A DNA stretch of 54,310 nucleotides from Caulobacter sp. (GCA_030652755.1 JAUSPV010000149.1:1-54310), one strand, 5' to 3'. Positions 1 to 9,722 are shown, counted from the stretch's first letter. Translations and numbers: made by a program. The notes: generated by a model from the sequence alone, not told the origin.

Positions 1-102
1 GGGTGGGGCAAGCGGCGATCCTCACCTGACGTCGAAGGCGGCCACCCCTTGCCCCACCCTGGTCCGCTGCGCGGACCTGTCCCTCCCCACAAGGGGGAGG
101 GA
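1..102. repeat. REP-like hairpin cluster
   Basis: Three palindromes lie side by side. Bases 1-12 (gggtggggcaag) are the exact reverse complement of 48-59. Bases 61-67 and 71-77 form ggtccgc-tgc-gcggacc. Bases 80-88 and 94-102 form tccctcccc-N5-ggggaggga. GC-rich hairpins of this kind are commonly scattered between genes in Caulobacterales. No ORF or promoter is evident here. The element may continue upstream of the window. Confidence 0.6.
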
Positions 103-170
103 GGAGCGCATCACCGCTTCACCTGCCGCCCCATCGCTCCATATCGCACCGGACATCGCACGGAGCGCCC

Positions 171-383
171 ATGGACCAGCCGCACGACCGATCCGTCGCC
201 GCGACCCGCACGACGGCCCTGGCGCTGATCGCCCAGTACGGCGACGACGCCGCGACCATCGCCGTGCTGCGGGCGGCGGAGCTGGCGGCGGTCGGGGATG
301 TCGACGGCCTCGCCCAGTGGGACGAGATCATCGCCTTCATTCTGTTGCTGGAGGAGGACGGGCCGGGCGGCCTCGTCCACTGA
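171..383 (+). CDS. small hypothetical protein
   Basis: A 70-residue acidic, alanine-rich protein beginning MDQPHDRS and ending GGLVH. It has no signal peptide, membrane segment or cysteine. The middle (residues about 15-60) reads as two or three amphipathic helices. ATG start at 171, with a weak purine-rich stretch (acggagcg) upstream. It converges on the minus-strand gene ending at 386. I do not recognise a family; a small helical cytosolic protein is the most that can be said. Confidence 0.55.
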   Translation: MDQPHDRSVAATRTTALALIAQYGDDAATIAVLRAAELAAVGDVDGLAQWDEIIAFILLLEEDGPGGLVH

Positions 384-385
384 GG

Positions 386-628
386 TCACAGCTCGTCGAA
401 GGGCGGCGGCAACCGACCGGCGTGGAACAGGATCACCGGGTTCTCGTCATAGTCGCCCAGGTCGGCGTCGGCGGTCGCCGAGAAGGCGACGACGCCCAGG
501 CGCAGGGTCGACAGGCGCTCGGCCTTGCGGCGCGCTTCTTCAGCCGAGGTGCAGACCAGCGTCTGCTGGGCCTTGAGGGCCTGCCCCTTGCCGGCGATGA
601 AGGCCTGGACGAGGTGAACCGTCTGCAT
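386..628 (-). CDS. conserved hypothetical protein, 80 aa
   Basis: Starts MQTVHLVQAF and ends RLPPPFDEL. The reading frame extends further upstream, but that part is low-complexity and overlaps the 39-residue gene next door, so I chose the internal ATG at 628. It has one cysteine and no signal peptide. The segment LGDYDENPVILFHAGRLP, about 20 residues from the C-terminus, looks conserved-protein-like rather than random. It lies 14 bp downstream of the basic small protein and is probably co-transcribed with it. Function unknown. Confidence 0.6.
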   Translation of the reverse strand: MQTVHLVQAFIAGKGQALKAQQTLVCTSAEEARRKAERLSTLRLGVVAFSATADADLGDYDENPVILFHAGRLPPPFDEL

Positions 629-642
629 GGCCACCGGGGCGG

Positions 643-762
643 CTACTTCTGCTTCCCGATCTTCAGCGGCGTCAGGAACGACGGCGCGGCGGCGATGACC
701 TTGGCCTTTTCGGCCTTCGGTTTGCGGGTTTCCTTGTTGGATTTCTTCTGGCCCTTGGCCAT
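643..762 (-). CDS. small lysine-rich protein, 39 aa
   Basis: Starts MAKGQKKSNKETRKPK and ends TPLKIGKQK; about a third of the residues are Lys or Arg. The ATG at 762 is preceded on the minus strand by a good Shine-Dalgarno-like stretch (ggaaagtccccc), which supports this start over the longer frame to 882. Short basic proteins beginning this way recur in alphaproteobacteria as uncharacterised proteins (recollection, not searched). High positive charge suggests binding to nucleic acid or the ribosome; that is inference. Confidence 0.6.
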   Translation of the reverse strand: MAKGQKKSNKETRKPKAEKAKVIAAAPSFLTPLKIGKQK

Positions 763-895
763 GGGGGACTTTCCGGAGCGAGGGCCAAGACACGCGGCGC
801 GCGTCGGTTCGTCCCCTTCCCGGCCTGTCTGGCCGGATTCCGATGGCGGCAGGATACCACGTTCCGGGCCGCCGGACGCCACGATATCGCTCGGC

Positions 896-1423
896 TCAGA
901 GCGCCTTGCCCATGATGGTCAGCGGCACCGGGACGCCGCCGCGATCATCGACGATTCGCTCGATCACGCCGTAGCCGCAGGCGGCGTAGAGCGGCTCGCC
1001 GCTCAGCGTGCCGGCCAGCTGGACGCGGCCAAAACCCTCGGCCCGGGCGGCCGCCTCGCACAGCGACAGGATCAGCCGCCCCACGCCGCGCCGCGCGAAG
1101 GCCGGGCTCGTGTACATGGCCCGCACCCGGGCCGCGTCGGTCGCCGGGTTCAGCAGGGCCGCGTCGCGCCCCGGACTGTGGTCGCCGCCGTACAGAGTCG
1201 CCCGCCGGCTCCAGCCGCCGCAGCCGGCGATCTGCGTGTCCTCCAGGACGACGAAATAGGTCCCGTCGGCGACCAGCTGGGTGTCGAGACCCATCAACTT
1301 CCGGCTGGCCGCGATCTGCGCCTCGTCCAGGAATCCGCGCTGCAGCTCGCCGATGGCGGCGTCCATCAGGGCGTTCAGGGCCGGCAGATCGGCGGGCGTC
1401 GCGAGGCGGTGAGTCAGGGCCAT
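896..1423 (-). CDS. GNAT-family N-acetyltransferase
   Basis: About 175 residues from MALTHRLATPADLPAL. The opening (HRLATPADLPALNALMDAAI) is the usual GNAT beta1-alpha1 pattern. The acetyl-CoA loop appears as FARRGVGRLILSLCEAAAR (residues about 105-125), a form of the Q/RxxGxG/A motif. The C-terminal strand pair (LAGTLSGEPLYAACGY) is also typical. It should transfer an acetyl group from acetyl-CoA to an amine; the substrate cannot be inferred. Start at 1423 chosen because the family fold begins there; the frame extends to 1501 with unconserved sequence. Confidence 0.82.
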   Translation of the reverse strand: MALTHRLATPADLPALNALMDAAIGELQRGFLDEAQIAASRKLMGLDTQLVADGTYFVVLEDTQIAGCGGWSRRATLYGGDHSPGRDAALLNPATDAARVRAMYTSPAFARRGVGRLILSLCEAAARAEGFGRVQLAGTLSGEPLYAACGYGVIERIVDDRGGVPVPLTIMGKAL

Positions 1424-1570
1424 GACGCCGAGATTAGGGCGGGATCGGGCCGGAGGCGACATTCCGCCCCGGTTTCGGCGCCGATGTGCTATAGTGGTCA
1501 CTTACCCCCGCGCTGAAGGCGCGCTCACCGTCGGCTCTCTTGCCCGGCCGGCGGGCAGATCGGAGATCCG

Positions 1571-1909
1571 ATGATCGAGGAAGGCTTCGTGCGCATGTAT
1601 GCGCATGACTTCGCCACACTGGCCGCCCGCGCCGAGACCGGCACGGACGTTGAAGCCCTGGTTCAGAAGCGTATCGGCGAAGCCCGCTCGCACGCCGCCA
1701 TCATGGACGCCCGCAAGGGCGACGGCCACCTGCCCGCGGTCGCCGACCGCCTGGTGCTGGAAGCGGCCCGCGACGACGTGCGCATGATCCGCGCCGGGGA
1801 AGACATCCCGGGCGCCCTGGCCCGCCGCCGGGCGTTCCTGAACCGGATCGTCGACATCCTGCGCGCGCCCACCGCGCCGGCCAAGGTCACCATGGCTGTG
1901 CGGGCCTGA
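1571..1909 (+). CDS. hypothetical protein, 112 aa
   Basis: Starts MIEEGFVRMYAHDFATLAAR. Soluble, predicted mostly helical, no signal peptide or cysteines. Residues 50-85 (GHLPAVADRLVLEAARDDVR) look like a helical repeat. A possible -10 (tatagt) lies at about 1489 in the preceding 147 bp. No recognised domain. It ends 8 bp before the stop of the convergent porin gene. Confidence 0.6.
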   Translation: MIEEGFVRMYAHDFATLAARAETGTDVEALVQKRIGEARSHAAIMDARKGDGHLPAVADRLVLEAARDDVRMIRAGEDIPGALARRRAFLNRIVDILRAPTAPAKVTMAVRA

Positions 1910-1916
1910 CGGCTCG

Positions 1917-2588
1917 CTAGAAGGCCGCGCTGATCCCGCCCACGATGACCCCTTCCGCGCCCGGACCGTCGGAGTCGGCCCAGTTCAGGCTGACCGTCAC
2001 CTTGCCGAACGTCCTGGCCGCGCCGACCGACCAGTCGAGCTTGCCGTCGGCGAAGGCGCCGTCTTCATAGCCGAAGCTGGCGTTGAGGCTGACCGGCCAG
2101 TGCTCGGGCGCATAGTCCGCCGCCAGGTTGAAGTAGCGGTTCTCCTCGGCGACGTTGTCCTGCTCGGGCACGTACTGGAAGCTGGCCGTGCCGGTGAAGG
2201 CGCCCCAGGTCTTCGCCGCCGAGACCGGGATCTCCCAGTAGTCGACATCGACGCCGTCCGGGTAGGTGTAGCGGATGACGCCGACGTTCCAGTCCAGTCC
2301 ACCGGCGCTGAACGCCACGCCCGCCGACAGGTCGATCTCGATGTCCGCCCCGGCGTAGTCGGCGATGTTTGATCCCCAGACGCCCAGATAGACGCCGTGC
2401 GGCAGGTTGAGCGTCAGCCCGCCCTGCAGCGCCGGATCCTCGTCGCTGAGCGAATAGCCGCGATAGCGATAGTCGGAAACCACGCCGATCTCGCCTTCGA
2501 GGCTGATGGCGGATGTCTCTTCAGCCAGGACCGGCGTCGCCAGGGCGAGACTCGCGACGGCGGCAAGGGTCAGGATGTGGCGGTTCAT
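1917..2588 (-). CDS. TorF-family putative outer-membrane porin
   Basis: A 223-residue protein with an N-terminal signal peptide (about residues 1-22, cleavage after VLA). It then shows alternating beta-strand sequence and ends in a C-terminal phenylalanine (VGGISAAF), the usual recognition signal for outer-membrane beta barrels. The block EIGVVSDYRYRGYSLSDEDP after the signal peptide is the hallmark opening of the TIGR02001/TorF family of proteobacterial putative porins. Expected in the outer membrane; the transported substrate is unknown. It is transcribed divergently from the histidine kinase. Confidence 0.85.
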   Translation of the reverse strand: MNRHILTLAAVASLALATPVLAEETSAISLEGEIGVVSDYRYRGYSLSDEDPALQGGLTLNLPHGVYLGVWGSNIADYAGADIEIDLSAGVAFSAGGLDWNVGVIRYTYPDGVDVDYWEIPVSAAKTWGAFTGTASFQYVPEQDNVAEENRYFNLAADYAPEHWPVSLNASFGYEDGAFADGKLDWSVGAARTFGKVTVSLNWADSDGPGAEGVIVGGISAAF

Positions 2589-2736
2589 GGACGTCCCCTC
2601 TTTGTTAAGGGAAGTCTCGCCGCCTTTGGTTAACGGGGCGCAACCCGGGCCGGGGTGCGACAGCCGGGCGCAGGCGCCCTTCAGGCGCCGTTATCCTCTC
2701 CCGCGCAGGATGCTAGGTCTGCTTTCGGGGGACACC

Positions 2737-4401
2737 ATGTCCGTCACAGAGTCATCATCGACCCGGGCCCGCCTGCGACGCACCCTGTTCCTGGGCGTGC
2801 TGGTCGCCGTGCTCCTGCTCGCCGGCGCCCTCGGCACCATGGTCTGGTGGGCCCGGGCGGTGGATGACCTGACGGCCCGCGAGGAACAGGCGCTCGTCTC
2901 GCGCACCATCGACCGCCGTCTCGAGCAGATGAGCGAGGCCGTCACCTCGGCGACCATCTGGGACGACGCCTGGATCAACACCTCTCCGCGGCTGAACATG
3001 GCGTGGATCGACACCAATTTCGGCCAGTACTACGCCGAGTACATGGGCCACGATCGCACGGTGGTCTTCGATGGCGCCGGCGCCCTGGGCTACGCCTCGT
3101 CGGCCGGAGAGCTCCTGCCCGTGGAGACCGCGGCGGGCTTCGCCAATGCGGTCGCACCCCTCCTCGCCGAAGTGCGTGGCGCCGAGACCGGCCGGACCGC
3201 CACCTTCGGCTTCGCCGGCAACGTGACGCGGACCCGGCTGGTCTCCGCCGACGACGCCATCTGGCTGGTCGCCGCCTCGACCGTCACGCCGGAGAACGAC
3301 CTGAGATCCACGGCCAGCGCGGCGCCGGTTGTGGTCTCCGCCCGCGAGGTCGGGAGCGAGTTCCTGGCCGGACTGCACAAGGATCTCGGCGTCATCTCGC
3401 CCCGCCTCCTGGCCGCCGACGAAGCCGCCGACGGCCCCGTTGTCGCCCTGCGGGACGGCGCCGGCCGCACCCTCGGCCGCCTGACCTGGACGCCGGCGCA
3501 GCCGGGCGTGGAGGTGATCCGGCAGGTGGCGCCGGCTTTCGGCGTGCTGCTGCTGGCGGTGTTCGTCGCCTGTATCGTGCTGTTCGTGAGCGTGGCGCGG
3601 GGCTTTGGGGCTCTGGCCGCCAATGACGCGCGGCTGGCGCTCACCCTGGAAGATCTTACAAGGGCCCGCGACCGGGCCGAGGCCGCCAGCGTGGCCAAGT
3701 CACAGTTCCTCGCCAACATCAGCCACGAGATCCGCACCCCGATGAACGGCGTGCTGGGCATGGCCCAGATCATGGCCCGCGGCGACCTGGGCGATGACCA
3801 GCGCGAGCGGCTGCAGATCATCCGCGAGTCGGGCGAAGCGCTGCTGCGTCTCCTCAACGACGTCCTGGACCTCGCCAAGATCGAGGCCGGCAAGCTCGAG
3901 ATCAGCCGGCAGGACGTCGCCCTGCCCGCCGCCATCGCCGCCGTCTGCGACTCCTTCCGCGCCGTCGCCTCCGAGAAGGGCCTGGCGTTCGGCGTCCTGG
4001 TCGAGCCGGACGCGGTCGGACTCTGGAAACTGGATGCGATGCGGATCTCCCAGGTGCTGGGCAACCTTCTGTCCAACGCCATCAAGTTCACCGCCGAGGG
4101 GCACGTCTCGACCCGTGTCTGGCGCAGCGAACGGGGCCTTGAGTTCGCGGTCATGGACACCGGTCCGGGCATTCCGCAGGACCGGTTGGCCGAGCTGTTC
4201 GGGAAGTTCAACCAGCTCGACGCCTCGACCACCCGGCAATTCGGCGGCACGGGGCTGGGTCTGGCCATCTGCCGCGAGCTGGTCGAGCTGATGGACGGCG
4301 AACTTGCCGTCGACAGCCGCGTTGGCCACGGCAGCTGGTTCACCTTCTGGCTCCCGGCCGAACCGGGCCGCGCTCTCGAAAGCGCCCGCGTCGCCGCCTG
4401 A
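2737..4401 (+). CDS. membrane sensor histidine kinase with CHASE4-like sensor
   Basis: About 554 residues from MSVTESSSTRARLRR (an alternative ATG lies at 2710). TM1 is at about 17-40. A periplasmic segment of about 220 residues follows, whose start (ATIWDDAWINT ... WIDTNFGQYY) matches CHASE4 domains. TM2 is at about 265-290. The H-box FLANISHEIRTPMNGVLGM has the phospho-accepting His330. ATPase motifs follow: NLLSNAIKFT (N), DTGPGIP (G1), GGTGLGLAI (G2). The H-box is of the hybrid-kinase type, yet no receiver domain follows and no response regulator is adjacent. The partner and ligand are therefore unknown. Confidence 0.9.
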   Translation: MSVTESSSTRARLRRTLFLGVLVAVLLLAGALGTMVWWARAVDDLTAREEQALVSRTIDRRLEQMSEAVTSATIWDDAWINTSPRLNMAWIDTNFGQYYAEYMGHDRTVVFDGAGALGYASSAGELLPVETAAGFANAVAPLLAEVRGAETGRTATFGFAGNVTRTRLVSADDAIWLVAASTVTPENDLRSTASAAPVVVSAREVGSEFLAGLHKDLGVISPRLLAADEAADGPVVALRDGAGRTLGRLTWTPAQPGVEVIRQVAPAFGVLLLAVFVACIVLFVSVARGFGALAANDARLALTLEDLTRARDRAEAASVAKSQFLANISHEIRTPMNGVLGMAQIMARGDLGDDQRERLQIIRESGEALLRLLNDVLDLAKIEAGKLEISRQDVALPAAIAAVCDSFRAVASEKGLAFGVLVEPDAVGLWKLDAMRISQVLGNLLSNAIKFTAEGHVSTRVWRSERGLEFAVMDTGPGIPQDRLAELFGKFNQLDASTTRQFGGTGLGLAICRELVELMDGELAVDSRVGHGSWFTFWLPAEPGRALESARVAA

Positions 4402-4468
4402 GCGACTCCGGGCTGGACCCCCCGCCTCCCAGCTTGCAGGATCGTCCCGACAACAAGAGGGAGCGACG

Positions 4469-5608
4469 ATGCGCAGGGTGATGCTCGCAGGACTGGGTTT
4501 CGTGGCGAGCCTGGTAATGGCCGGACCCACGCTGGCGCAGACCGCGCCGACCAGGGTCGACTATGGCAAGGGCGAGGCCTGGCTGTGCCTGCCGGGCCGC
4601 ACCGACGCCTGCGCCCAGCCGCTGGACGCCACCATCGTGAAGGCCGACGGGTCGCTGACCCTCGAGCCCTTCAAGGCCGCCGTCGATCCCGGTGTCGACT
4701 GCTTCTACGTCTATCCGACCGTGTCGAACGACCAGACCGGCAACAGCGACATGACGGCCAACGACGAGGAACGCTTCGTCATCGCCGCCCAGTTCGCGCG
4801 CTTCGGCTCAGTCTGCCGCACCTTCGCGCCGCTCTACCGGCAGGTCACGGTGACCGCCCTTCGCGGCTTCATGACCGGCAAGCCGATCCCCGCCGACCGG
4901 GAAATGGCCTATGCCGACGTGAAGGACGCCTGGACCTGGTACCTGACCCACGAGAACAAGGGCCGGGGCGTCATCCTGATCGGTCACAGCCAAGGCTCGG
5001 GCGTCCTGCAGCGGCTGGTCAAGGAAGAGATCGACGGCAAGCCGGCCGGTCAACTGATGGTCAGCGCCATGCTGATCGGGACCAACGTGCCGGTTCTCGA
5101 CGGCAGGTTCGGCGGCATCCCGCTCTGCGCCGCCGACGACCAGACCGGCTGCCTGATCTCCTACGTTTCCTTCCGTGACACCGTCCCGCCGCCCGCCACC
5201 AGCCGCTTCGGCGTCGTCGCCGAATCCGGCGCGGTCGCGGCCTGCGCCAACCCGGCCGCGCTCGGCGGCGGCAAGGCCGTGCTGTCGAACTACCTCTGGG
5301 CCACGCCCCGCGGCGGCAGCGACGGCGGGGTCGCCGGGGCCTGGGTCCCGGGCAAGACGATCGACACCGCCTGGGTCTCCGCGCCCGGCCTGCTGTCGGG
5401 GCAGTGCATCCAGGCCGGCGGCTTCAGCTACCTTTCGGTCACGGTGAACGCCGATCCCGCCGACCCGCGCACCGACGACATCTCCGGCGACGTGGTGGCG
5501 GACGGCAAGGTCGACGCCAACTGGGGCCTGCACCTGATCGACGTGAACCTCGCCCAGGGCGACCTGGTCCGCATCGCGGCGGCGCAGGCTAAGGCCTGGA
5601 AGAAGTAG
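4469..5608 (+). CDS. DUF3089 alpha/beta-hydrolase-like secreted protein
   Basis: A 379-residue protein with a signal peptide (residues about 1-22, ending TLAQ). The early block VDCFYVYPTVSND and the nucleophile-elbow motif LIGHSQGSGVLQRL (residues about 170-183) are characteristic of DUF3089, a lipase-like alpha/beta-hydrolase family. Ser in GHSQG is the probable nucleophile. It is likely periplasmic or exported and hydrolyses an unidentified ester. The ATG at 4469 follows a clear ribosome binding site (agaggga); the upstream extension lacks coding character. Confidence 0.85.
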   Translation: MRRVMLAGLGFVASLVMAGPTLAQTAPTRVDYGKGEAWLCLPGRTDACAQPLDATIVKADGSLTLEPFKAAVDPGVDCFYVYPTVSNDQTGNSDMTANDEERFVIAAQFARFGSVCRTFAPLYRQVTVTALRGFMTGKPIPADREMAYADVKDAWTWYLTHENKGRGVILIGHSQGSGVLQRLVKEEIDGKPAGQLMVSAMLIGTNVPVLDGRFGGIPLCAADDQTGCLISYVSFRDTVPPPATSRFGVVAESGAVAACANPAALGGGKAVLSNYLWATPRGGSDGGVAGAWVPGKTIDTAWVSAPGLLSGQCIQAGGFSYLSVTVNADPADPRTDDISGDVVADGKVDANWGLHLIDVNLAQGDLVRIAAAQAKAWKK

Positions 5609-5665
5609 ACCGCTGTCGAGTTCGCCTTCCATGACGCCGCGTCGTCGCGCTAGAACCCTTGGGCG

Positions 5666-7597
5666 ATGAGCAAGCCCGAGAGTCCCACCGAACCGTTCAA
5701 GCGCGCCCTGGCCCACGCCGCGCGCTCCCTGGCCGAGACGCCGGACCTGGAGGTCGTGTTCTCCGGGGACGGGCCGTCGCTGTCGGGCAACCGGGCGGTG
5801 CTGCCGCATCCGCCGCGCGACCTGAACAGCAAGGAGGCCTCGCGCATGCGGGGCCTGGCCGACCAGATGGCGCTGCGGTACGCCCACCACGACGCGGCGA
5901 CCTACGCCAGGGGGCGTCCCGGCTCGCCCGAGGGCCAGGCGATCTACGAAGCGGTCGAGCAGGCGCGGATCGAGGCCATCGGCGCCAACGCCCTGGGCGG
6001 CGTGCGCGCCAACCTGACCACGGTCCTGGAGCAGTCCATCGAGCGCAAGGGCCTGGTCCGGATGACGGACAAGGCCAGCATCCCGATGGCCGACGTGCTG
6101 TCGCTGATGGTCCGCGAACGGCTCACCGGCGACACGCCGCCGGACGGCGCGAAGGCGGCCGTCGATCTGTTCCGCGCGGATATCGAAGCGAGGGCCGGCG
6201 CCGATCTGGACCGGCTGTCGACCGACATCCACGACCAGGCGGCCTTCCAGAAGACCGTCCGCACCATCCTGCGCGATCTGGACCTGGGCGACGCAGAGCT
6301 CGACGCCCAGGAGAGCAACGAGGACCAGGGCGAGGACGAAGAGCAGCAGTCGGAGTCAGAGAGCGACGACGGCGACGGCGAAGGCCAGTCGCCCGAAGGC
6401 GCGTCCATGGACGAGATGGACAGCGACGACCAGCAGGCCCAGGACGGCGAGCAGCAGCAGGTCGAGGCCGAGGACGACGACAACGCCGAGATGTCCGACG
6501 AGGCGCCCGAGATGGGCGACGGGGCAAAGCCGGCTCGCCCCGAGATCAAGGACAACAACCAGCCCGAGCCGCCCTACAAGGTCTTCACCACCGCCCATGA
6601 CGAGATCGTCGGGGCCGAGGACCTGTGCGACGCCGAGGAACTGACCCGGCTGCGCGCCTACCTCGACCAGCAGCTGGCCAGCCTGTCGAGCGTGGTTTCG
6701 CGCCTGGCCAACAAGCTGCAGCGCCGGCTGATGGCGCAGCAGAACCGCTCCTGGTCCTTCGACCTCGAGGAGGGCGTGCTCGACGTCGCCCGCCTGACCC
6801 GGGTGATTGTCGATCCGACCGCGCCCCTGTCGTTCAAGATGGAGCAGGACACCGAGTTCCGCGACACGGTGGTCACCATCCTGATCGACAACTCCGGCTC
6901 GATGCGCGGCCGGCCGATCATGGTCGCCGCCGTCTGCGCCGACATCCTGGCCCGCACGCTGGAGCGCTGCGCGGTCAAGACCGAGATCCTCGGCTTCACC
7001 ACCCGCGCCTGGAAGGGCGGCCTGTCCCGCGACGAGTGGATCAAGGCCGGCAAGCCCGCCTCGCCCGGTCGCCTGAACGACCTGCGCCACATCATCTACA
7101 AGGGCGCGGACGCGCCATGGCGGCGGGCCCGGCGCAACCTGGGCCTGATGATGCGCGAAGGGCTGCTGAAGGAGAACATCGACGGCGAGGCCCTGATGTG
7201 GGCTCACCAGCGGCTGATCAATCGCCCCGAACAGCGGCGCATCCTGATGGTCATCAGCGACGGCGCGCCGGTCGACGACTCCACCCTGTCGGTGAACAGC
7301 GGCCACTATCTGGAGCGCCACCTGCGCCATGTGATCGGCGAGATCGAGGGCAAGAGCCCGGTCGAACTGCTGGCCATCGGCATCGGCCACGACGTGACCC
7401 GCTACTACAAGAAGGCGGTGACCATCGTGGACGTCGAGCAGCTGGGCGGGGTGCTGGTCGAGCAGCTCGCCGCGCTGTTCGAGGAGGAGCCCAAGCGGGT
7501 GGCGGCCAATCGCGGCCTGCTGGCCCCGCCGCCGGTGACCCAGCCGCCGCCGCTGAAGACGACGACCTTCAAGCAGGTCGCCGAGGCGCTGACATGA
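5666..7597 (+). CDS. cobT: CobT-type cobaltochelatase subunit (VWA protein)
   Basis: A 643-residue protein with CobT architecture. A helical N-terminus is followed by a strongly acidic linker (residues about 210-290, runs of Glu/Asp/Gln). The C-terminal von Willebrand A domain has the MIDAS motif [10 protein letters not shown] at about 408. In the family CobT works with the AAA+ protein CobS and the large subunit CobN to insert cobalt into the corrin ring. Neither cobS nor cobN is in the window, so a corrin role cannot be assumed. Its stop overlaps the next ATG (ATGA), indicating an operon with the lipoprotein and lldD. Confidence 0.92.
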   Translation: MSKPESPTEPFKRALAHAARSLAETPDLEVVFSGDGPSLSGNRAVLPHPPRDLNSKEASRMRGLADQMALRYAHHDAATYARGRPGSPEGQAIYEAVEQARIEAIGANALGGVRANLTTVLEQSIERKGLVRMTDKASIPMADVLSLMVRERLTGDTPPDGAKAAVDLFRADIEARAGADLDRLSTDIHDQAAFQKTVRTILRDLDLGDAELDAQESNEDQGEDEEQQSESESDDGDGEGQSPEGASMDEMDSDDQQAQDGEQQQVEAEDDDNAEMSDEAPEMGDGAKPARPEIKDNNQPEPPYKVFTTAHDEIVGAEDLCDAEELTRLRAYLDQQLASLSSVVSRLANKLQRRLMAQQNRSWSFDLEEGVLDVARLTRVIVDPTAPLSFKMEQDTEFRDTVVTILIDNSGSMRGRPIMVAAVCADILARTLERCAVKTEILGFTTRAWKGGLSRDEWIKAGKPASPGRLNDLRHIIYKGADAPWRRARRNLGLMMREGLLKENIDGEALMWAHQRLINRPEQRRILMVISDGAPVDDSTLSVNSGHYLERHLRHVIGEIEGKSPVELLAIGIGHDVTRYYKKAVTIVDVEQLGGVLVEQLAALFEEEPKRVAANRGLLAPPPVTQPPPLKTTTFKQVAEALT

Positions 7598-8580
7598 TCG
7601 GTGCGGCCCGGCGTCTGCTGACCTGGGCCGCGCCGATGCTGTTGGCCGGCTGCGTCAGCGCCAGCGTGGAGCTCCCCCCGGCGCCGGTCGCCTGGGGCCC
7701 GTCCATCGCCGTCGAAACCGCGCCGGTCCCGCTGGATCCTTCGGACCCGGCAGCGACCGCCGTCGGCGATTTCCGCTACGCCGGCGGCATCGCCATCACC
7801 AGCACGGCGACAAGCCGGCTGCATGGCCTGTCCGATCTCGTCCTGACCTCCGACAGCCGGATCGCCAGCGTCTCCGACGACGGAGCCGACCTGTTCACGG
7901 CGACGATGAGGTTCGACGCCACCGGCCGCCTCGCGGGCCTGGCCGGCGTCGCCCTCAGGCCGCTGACCGAGGCGGACGGCGGGCCGTTCACCAACAAGTC
8001 TCGCAGTGACGCGGAAGGCCTGTCTTTCCTGTCCAACGGCGACATGCTGGTCAGTTTCGAGCGAGACCACCGCATCTGGCGCTATCCCGCCTCCGGCGAT
8101 CCCAGGCCGGTTCCTGTTCCGATGCCGCCTGTCCCGATGGCGTCGAACGACGGCATGGAGGGGCTCGCCGCTGCGGCCGACAACAGCGGCTACTGGGTCG
8201 GCGTCGAGCCGGGAAGCATCTGGTTCTGTCGCCTGGAGCTCAGCTGCGACCCGGTCGAAGGCCTGCCTGTCCCCCCGGTTGGCTATCGCCTGTCCGGCCT
8301 GACCACAGGCCCTGACGGGGAGTTGGTGATCCTGCACCACAGTTTTATCCCCGCCATCGGATCGCGGATTATCCTCACGGTCGTGAGAAGCCCCCGGGAG
8401 GGAAAGACGGTGATCGGACGCCTGGCCATGGGCCCCTCGACGACGGTCGACAACTTCGAAGGCGTGGCCGTCGCCCCGCAGGCGAACGGCGACTGGCGGC
8501 TCTTCCTGCTGTCGGACGACAACTTCAACCCGAGCCAGCGCACCTTGCTGCTGGCCTTGGACTGGACGCCGCCGCAATGA
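7594..8580 (+). CDS. esterase-like phytase-family lipoprotein
   Basis: A 328-residue protein. The N-terminus [20 protein letters not shown] is a lipoprotein signal peptide with lipobox LAGC (Cys20). The body resembles the esterase-like/phytase-like beta-propeller family: [22 protein letters not shown] and [24 protein letters not shown]. Members bind Ca2+ and are called esterase-like or phytase-like, with little biochemical proof. The ATG overlaps the cobT stop and its own stop overlaps the lldD start, so the three are translationally coupled. Probably anchored in the periplasm. Confidence 0.85.
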   Translation: MIGAARRLLTWAAPMLLAGCVSASVELPPAPVAWGPSIAVETAPVPLDPSDPAATAVGDFRYAGGIAITSTATSRLHGLSDLVLTSDSRIASVSDDGADLFTATMRFDATGRLAGLAGVALRPLTEADGGPFTNKSRSDAEGLSFLSNGDMLVSFERDHRIWRYPASGDPRPVPVPMPPVPMASNDGMEGLAAAADNSGYWVGVEPGSIWFCRLELSCDPVEGLPVPPVGYRLSGLTTGPDGELVILHHSFIPAIGSRIILTVVRSPREGKTVIGRLAMGPSTTVDNFEGVAVAPQANGDWRLFLLSDDNFNPSQRTLLLALDWTPPQ

Positions 8581-9722
8581 TCGCCGCCTCGGTCAGCGAC
8601 TACCGCGAGCTGGCCCGGCGGCGCCTGCCCCGGCTGCTGTTCGACTACATCGACGGCGGCTCCTACGCCGAGGCGACGCTGCGGCGGAACGTCGAGGACT
8701 TCGAGGACCTGGCCCTGCGCCAGCGCGTGCTGCGCGACGTCTCGACGATCAGCCTGTCGACCGAGCTGTTCGGGCAGGCCTTCTCGATGCCGGTGATGCT
8801 GGCGCCGGTGGGCATGGCGGGCATGTACGCGCGGCGGGGCGAGGTGCAGGCGGCCAGGGCCGCAAAGGCGGCGGGCGTGCCCTTCTGCCTGTCCACCGTC
8901 GGTGTGTGCGACCTGGACGAAGTGACCACGGGCGCCGGCGTCGCGCCCTGGTTCCAGCTCTACATGATCCGCGACCGGGGCTACATGGCGGAGCTGCTGG
9001 CCCGCGCGAAGGGCCTTGGCTGCCCGGCGCTGGTGTTCACCGTCGACCTTCCCGTGCCGGGCGCGCGCTATCGTGACATGCGCACGGGCCTGTTCGGCGG
9101 CGCCCCGTCCCTGACCGGCGGCCTGAAACGGGCCCTGGACGGGATCACCCACCCCCACTGGCTGCTGGACGTGCAGATGGGTGGCAAGCCGCATGTGTTC
9201 GGCAACCTGGCGGCCGCGATTCCCGAGGCGAAGGGCATGGCCGAGTTCTGGCCCTGGGTGACCAGGAACTTCGACCCGAGCCTGACCTGGAAGGATCTGG
9301 ACTGGATCCGCACCCACTGGGACGGGCCAATCATCATCAAGGGGATTCTCGATCCGGAAGACGCCCGCGAGGCGGTGAAGGTCGGGGCGGACGGCATCAT
9401 CGTCTCCAACCACGGGGGGCGGCAGCTGGACGGCGTGCTCTCAGGCGTCCGGGCCCTGCCCCCCATCGCCGACGCGGTGGGCGATGACCTGACCATCCTG
9501 ATGGACGGCGGCGTCCGCTCGGGGCTGGATGTGGTCAAGGCGCTGGCCCTGGGCGCCAAGGCCTGTCTGGTCGGCCGTCCCTGGGCCTGGGCGCTGGGCG
9601 CGCGCGGAGAAGCGGGCGTCGCGCACGTGCTGCAGATTCTGCGTCAGGAAATGACCATGGCCATGGCGCTGACCGGCTGCACCGACGTCCGGCAGGCGGA
9701 CCGGAGCCTGCTGGTCGCCTGA
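8577..9722 (+). CDS. lldD: FMN-dependent L-lactate dehydrogenase
   Basis: A 381-residue alpha-hydroxy-acid oxidase-family protein. It oxidises L-lactate to pyruvate and passes electrons to the quinone pool at the inner membrane. Family features are RLLFDYIDGGSYAEATLRRN near the start, SMPVMLAPVGMAGMYARRGE, FQLYMIRDR, the catalytic loop VSNHGGRQLDG and the FMN phosphate-binding MDGGVRSGLDVVKALALGAK. Length matches E. coli LldD (about 396). It is third in the coupled cobT operon (ATGA overlap at 8577-8580). No lldP permease or lldR regulator is nearby. Confidence 0.93.
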   Translation: MIAASVSDYRELARRRLPRLLFDYIDGGSYAEATLRRNVEDFEDLALRQRVLRDVSTISLSTELFGQAFSMPVMLAPVGMAGMYARRGEVQAARAAKAAGVPFCLSTVGVCDLDEVTTGAGVAPWFQLYMIRDRGYMAELLARAKGLGCPALVFTVDLPVPGARYRDMRTGLFGGAPSLTGGLKRALDGITHPHWLLDVQMGGKPHVFGNLAAAIPEAKGMAEFWPWVTRNFDPSLTWKDLDWIRTHWDGPIIIKGILDPEDAREAVKVGADGIIVSNHGGRQLDGVLSGVRALPPIADAVGDDLTILMDGGVRSGLDVVKALALGAKACLVGRPWAWALGARGEAGVAHVLQILRQEMTMAMALTGCTDVRQADRSLLVA

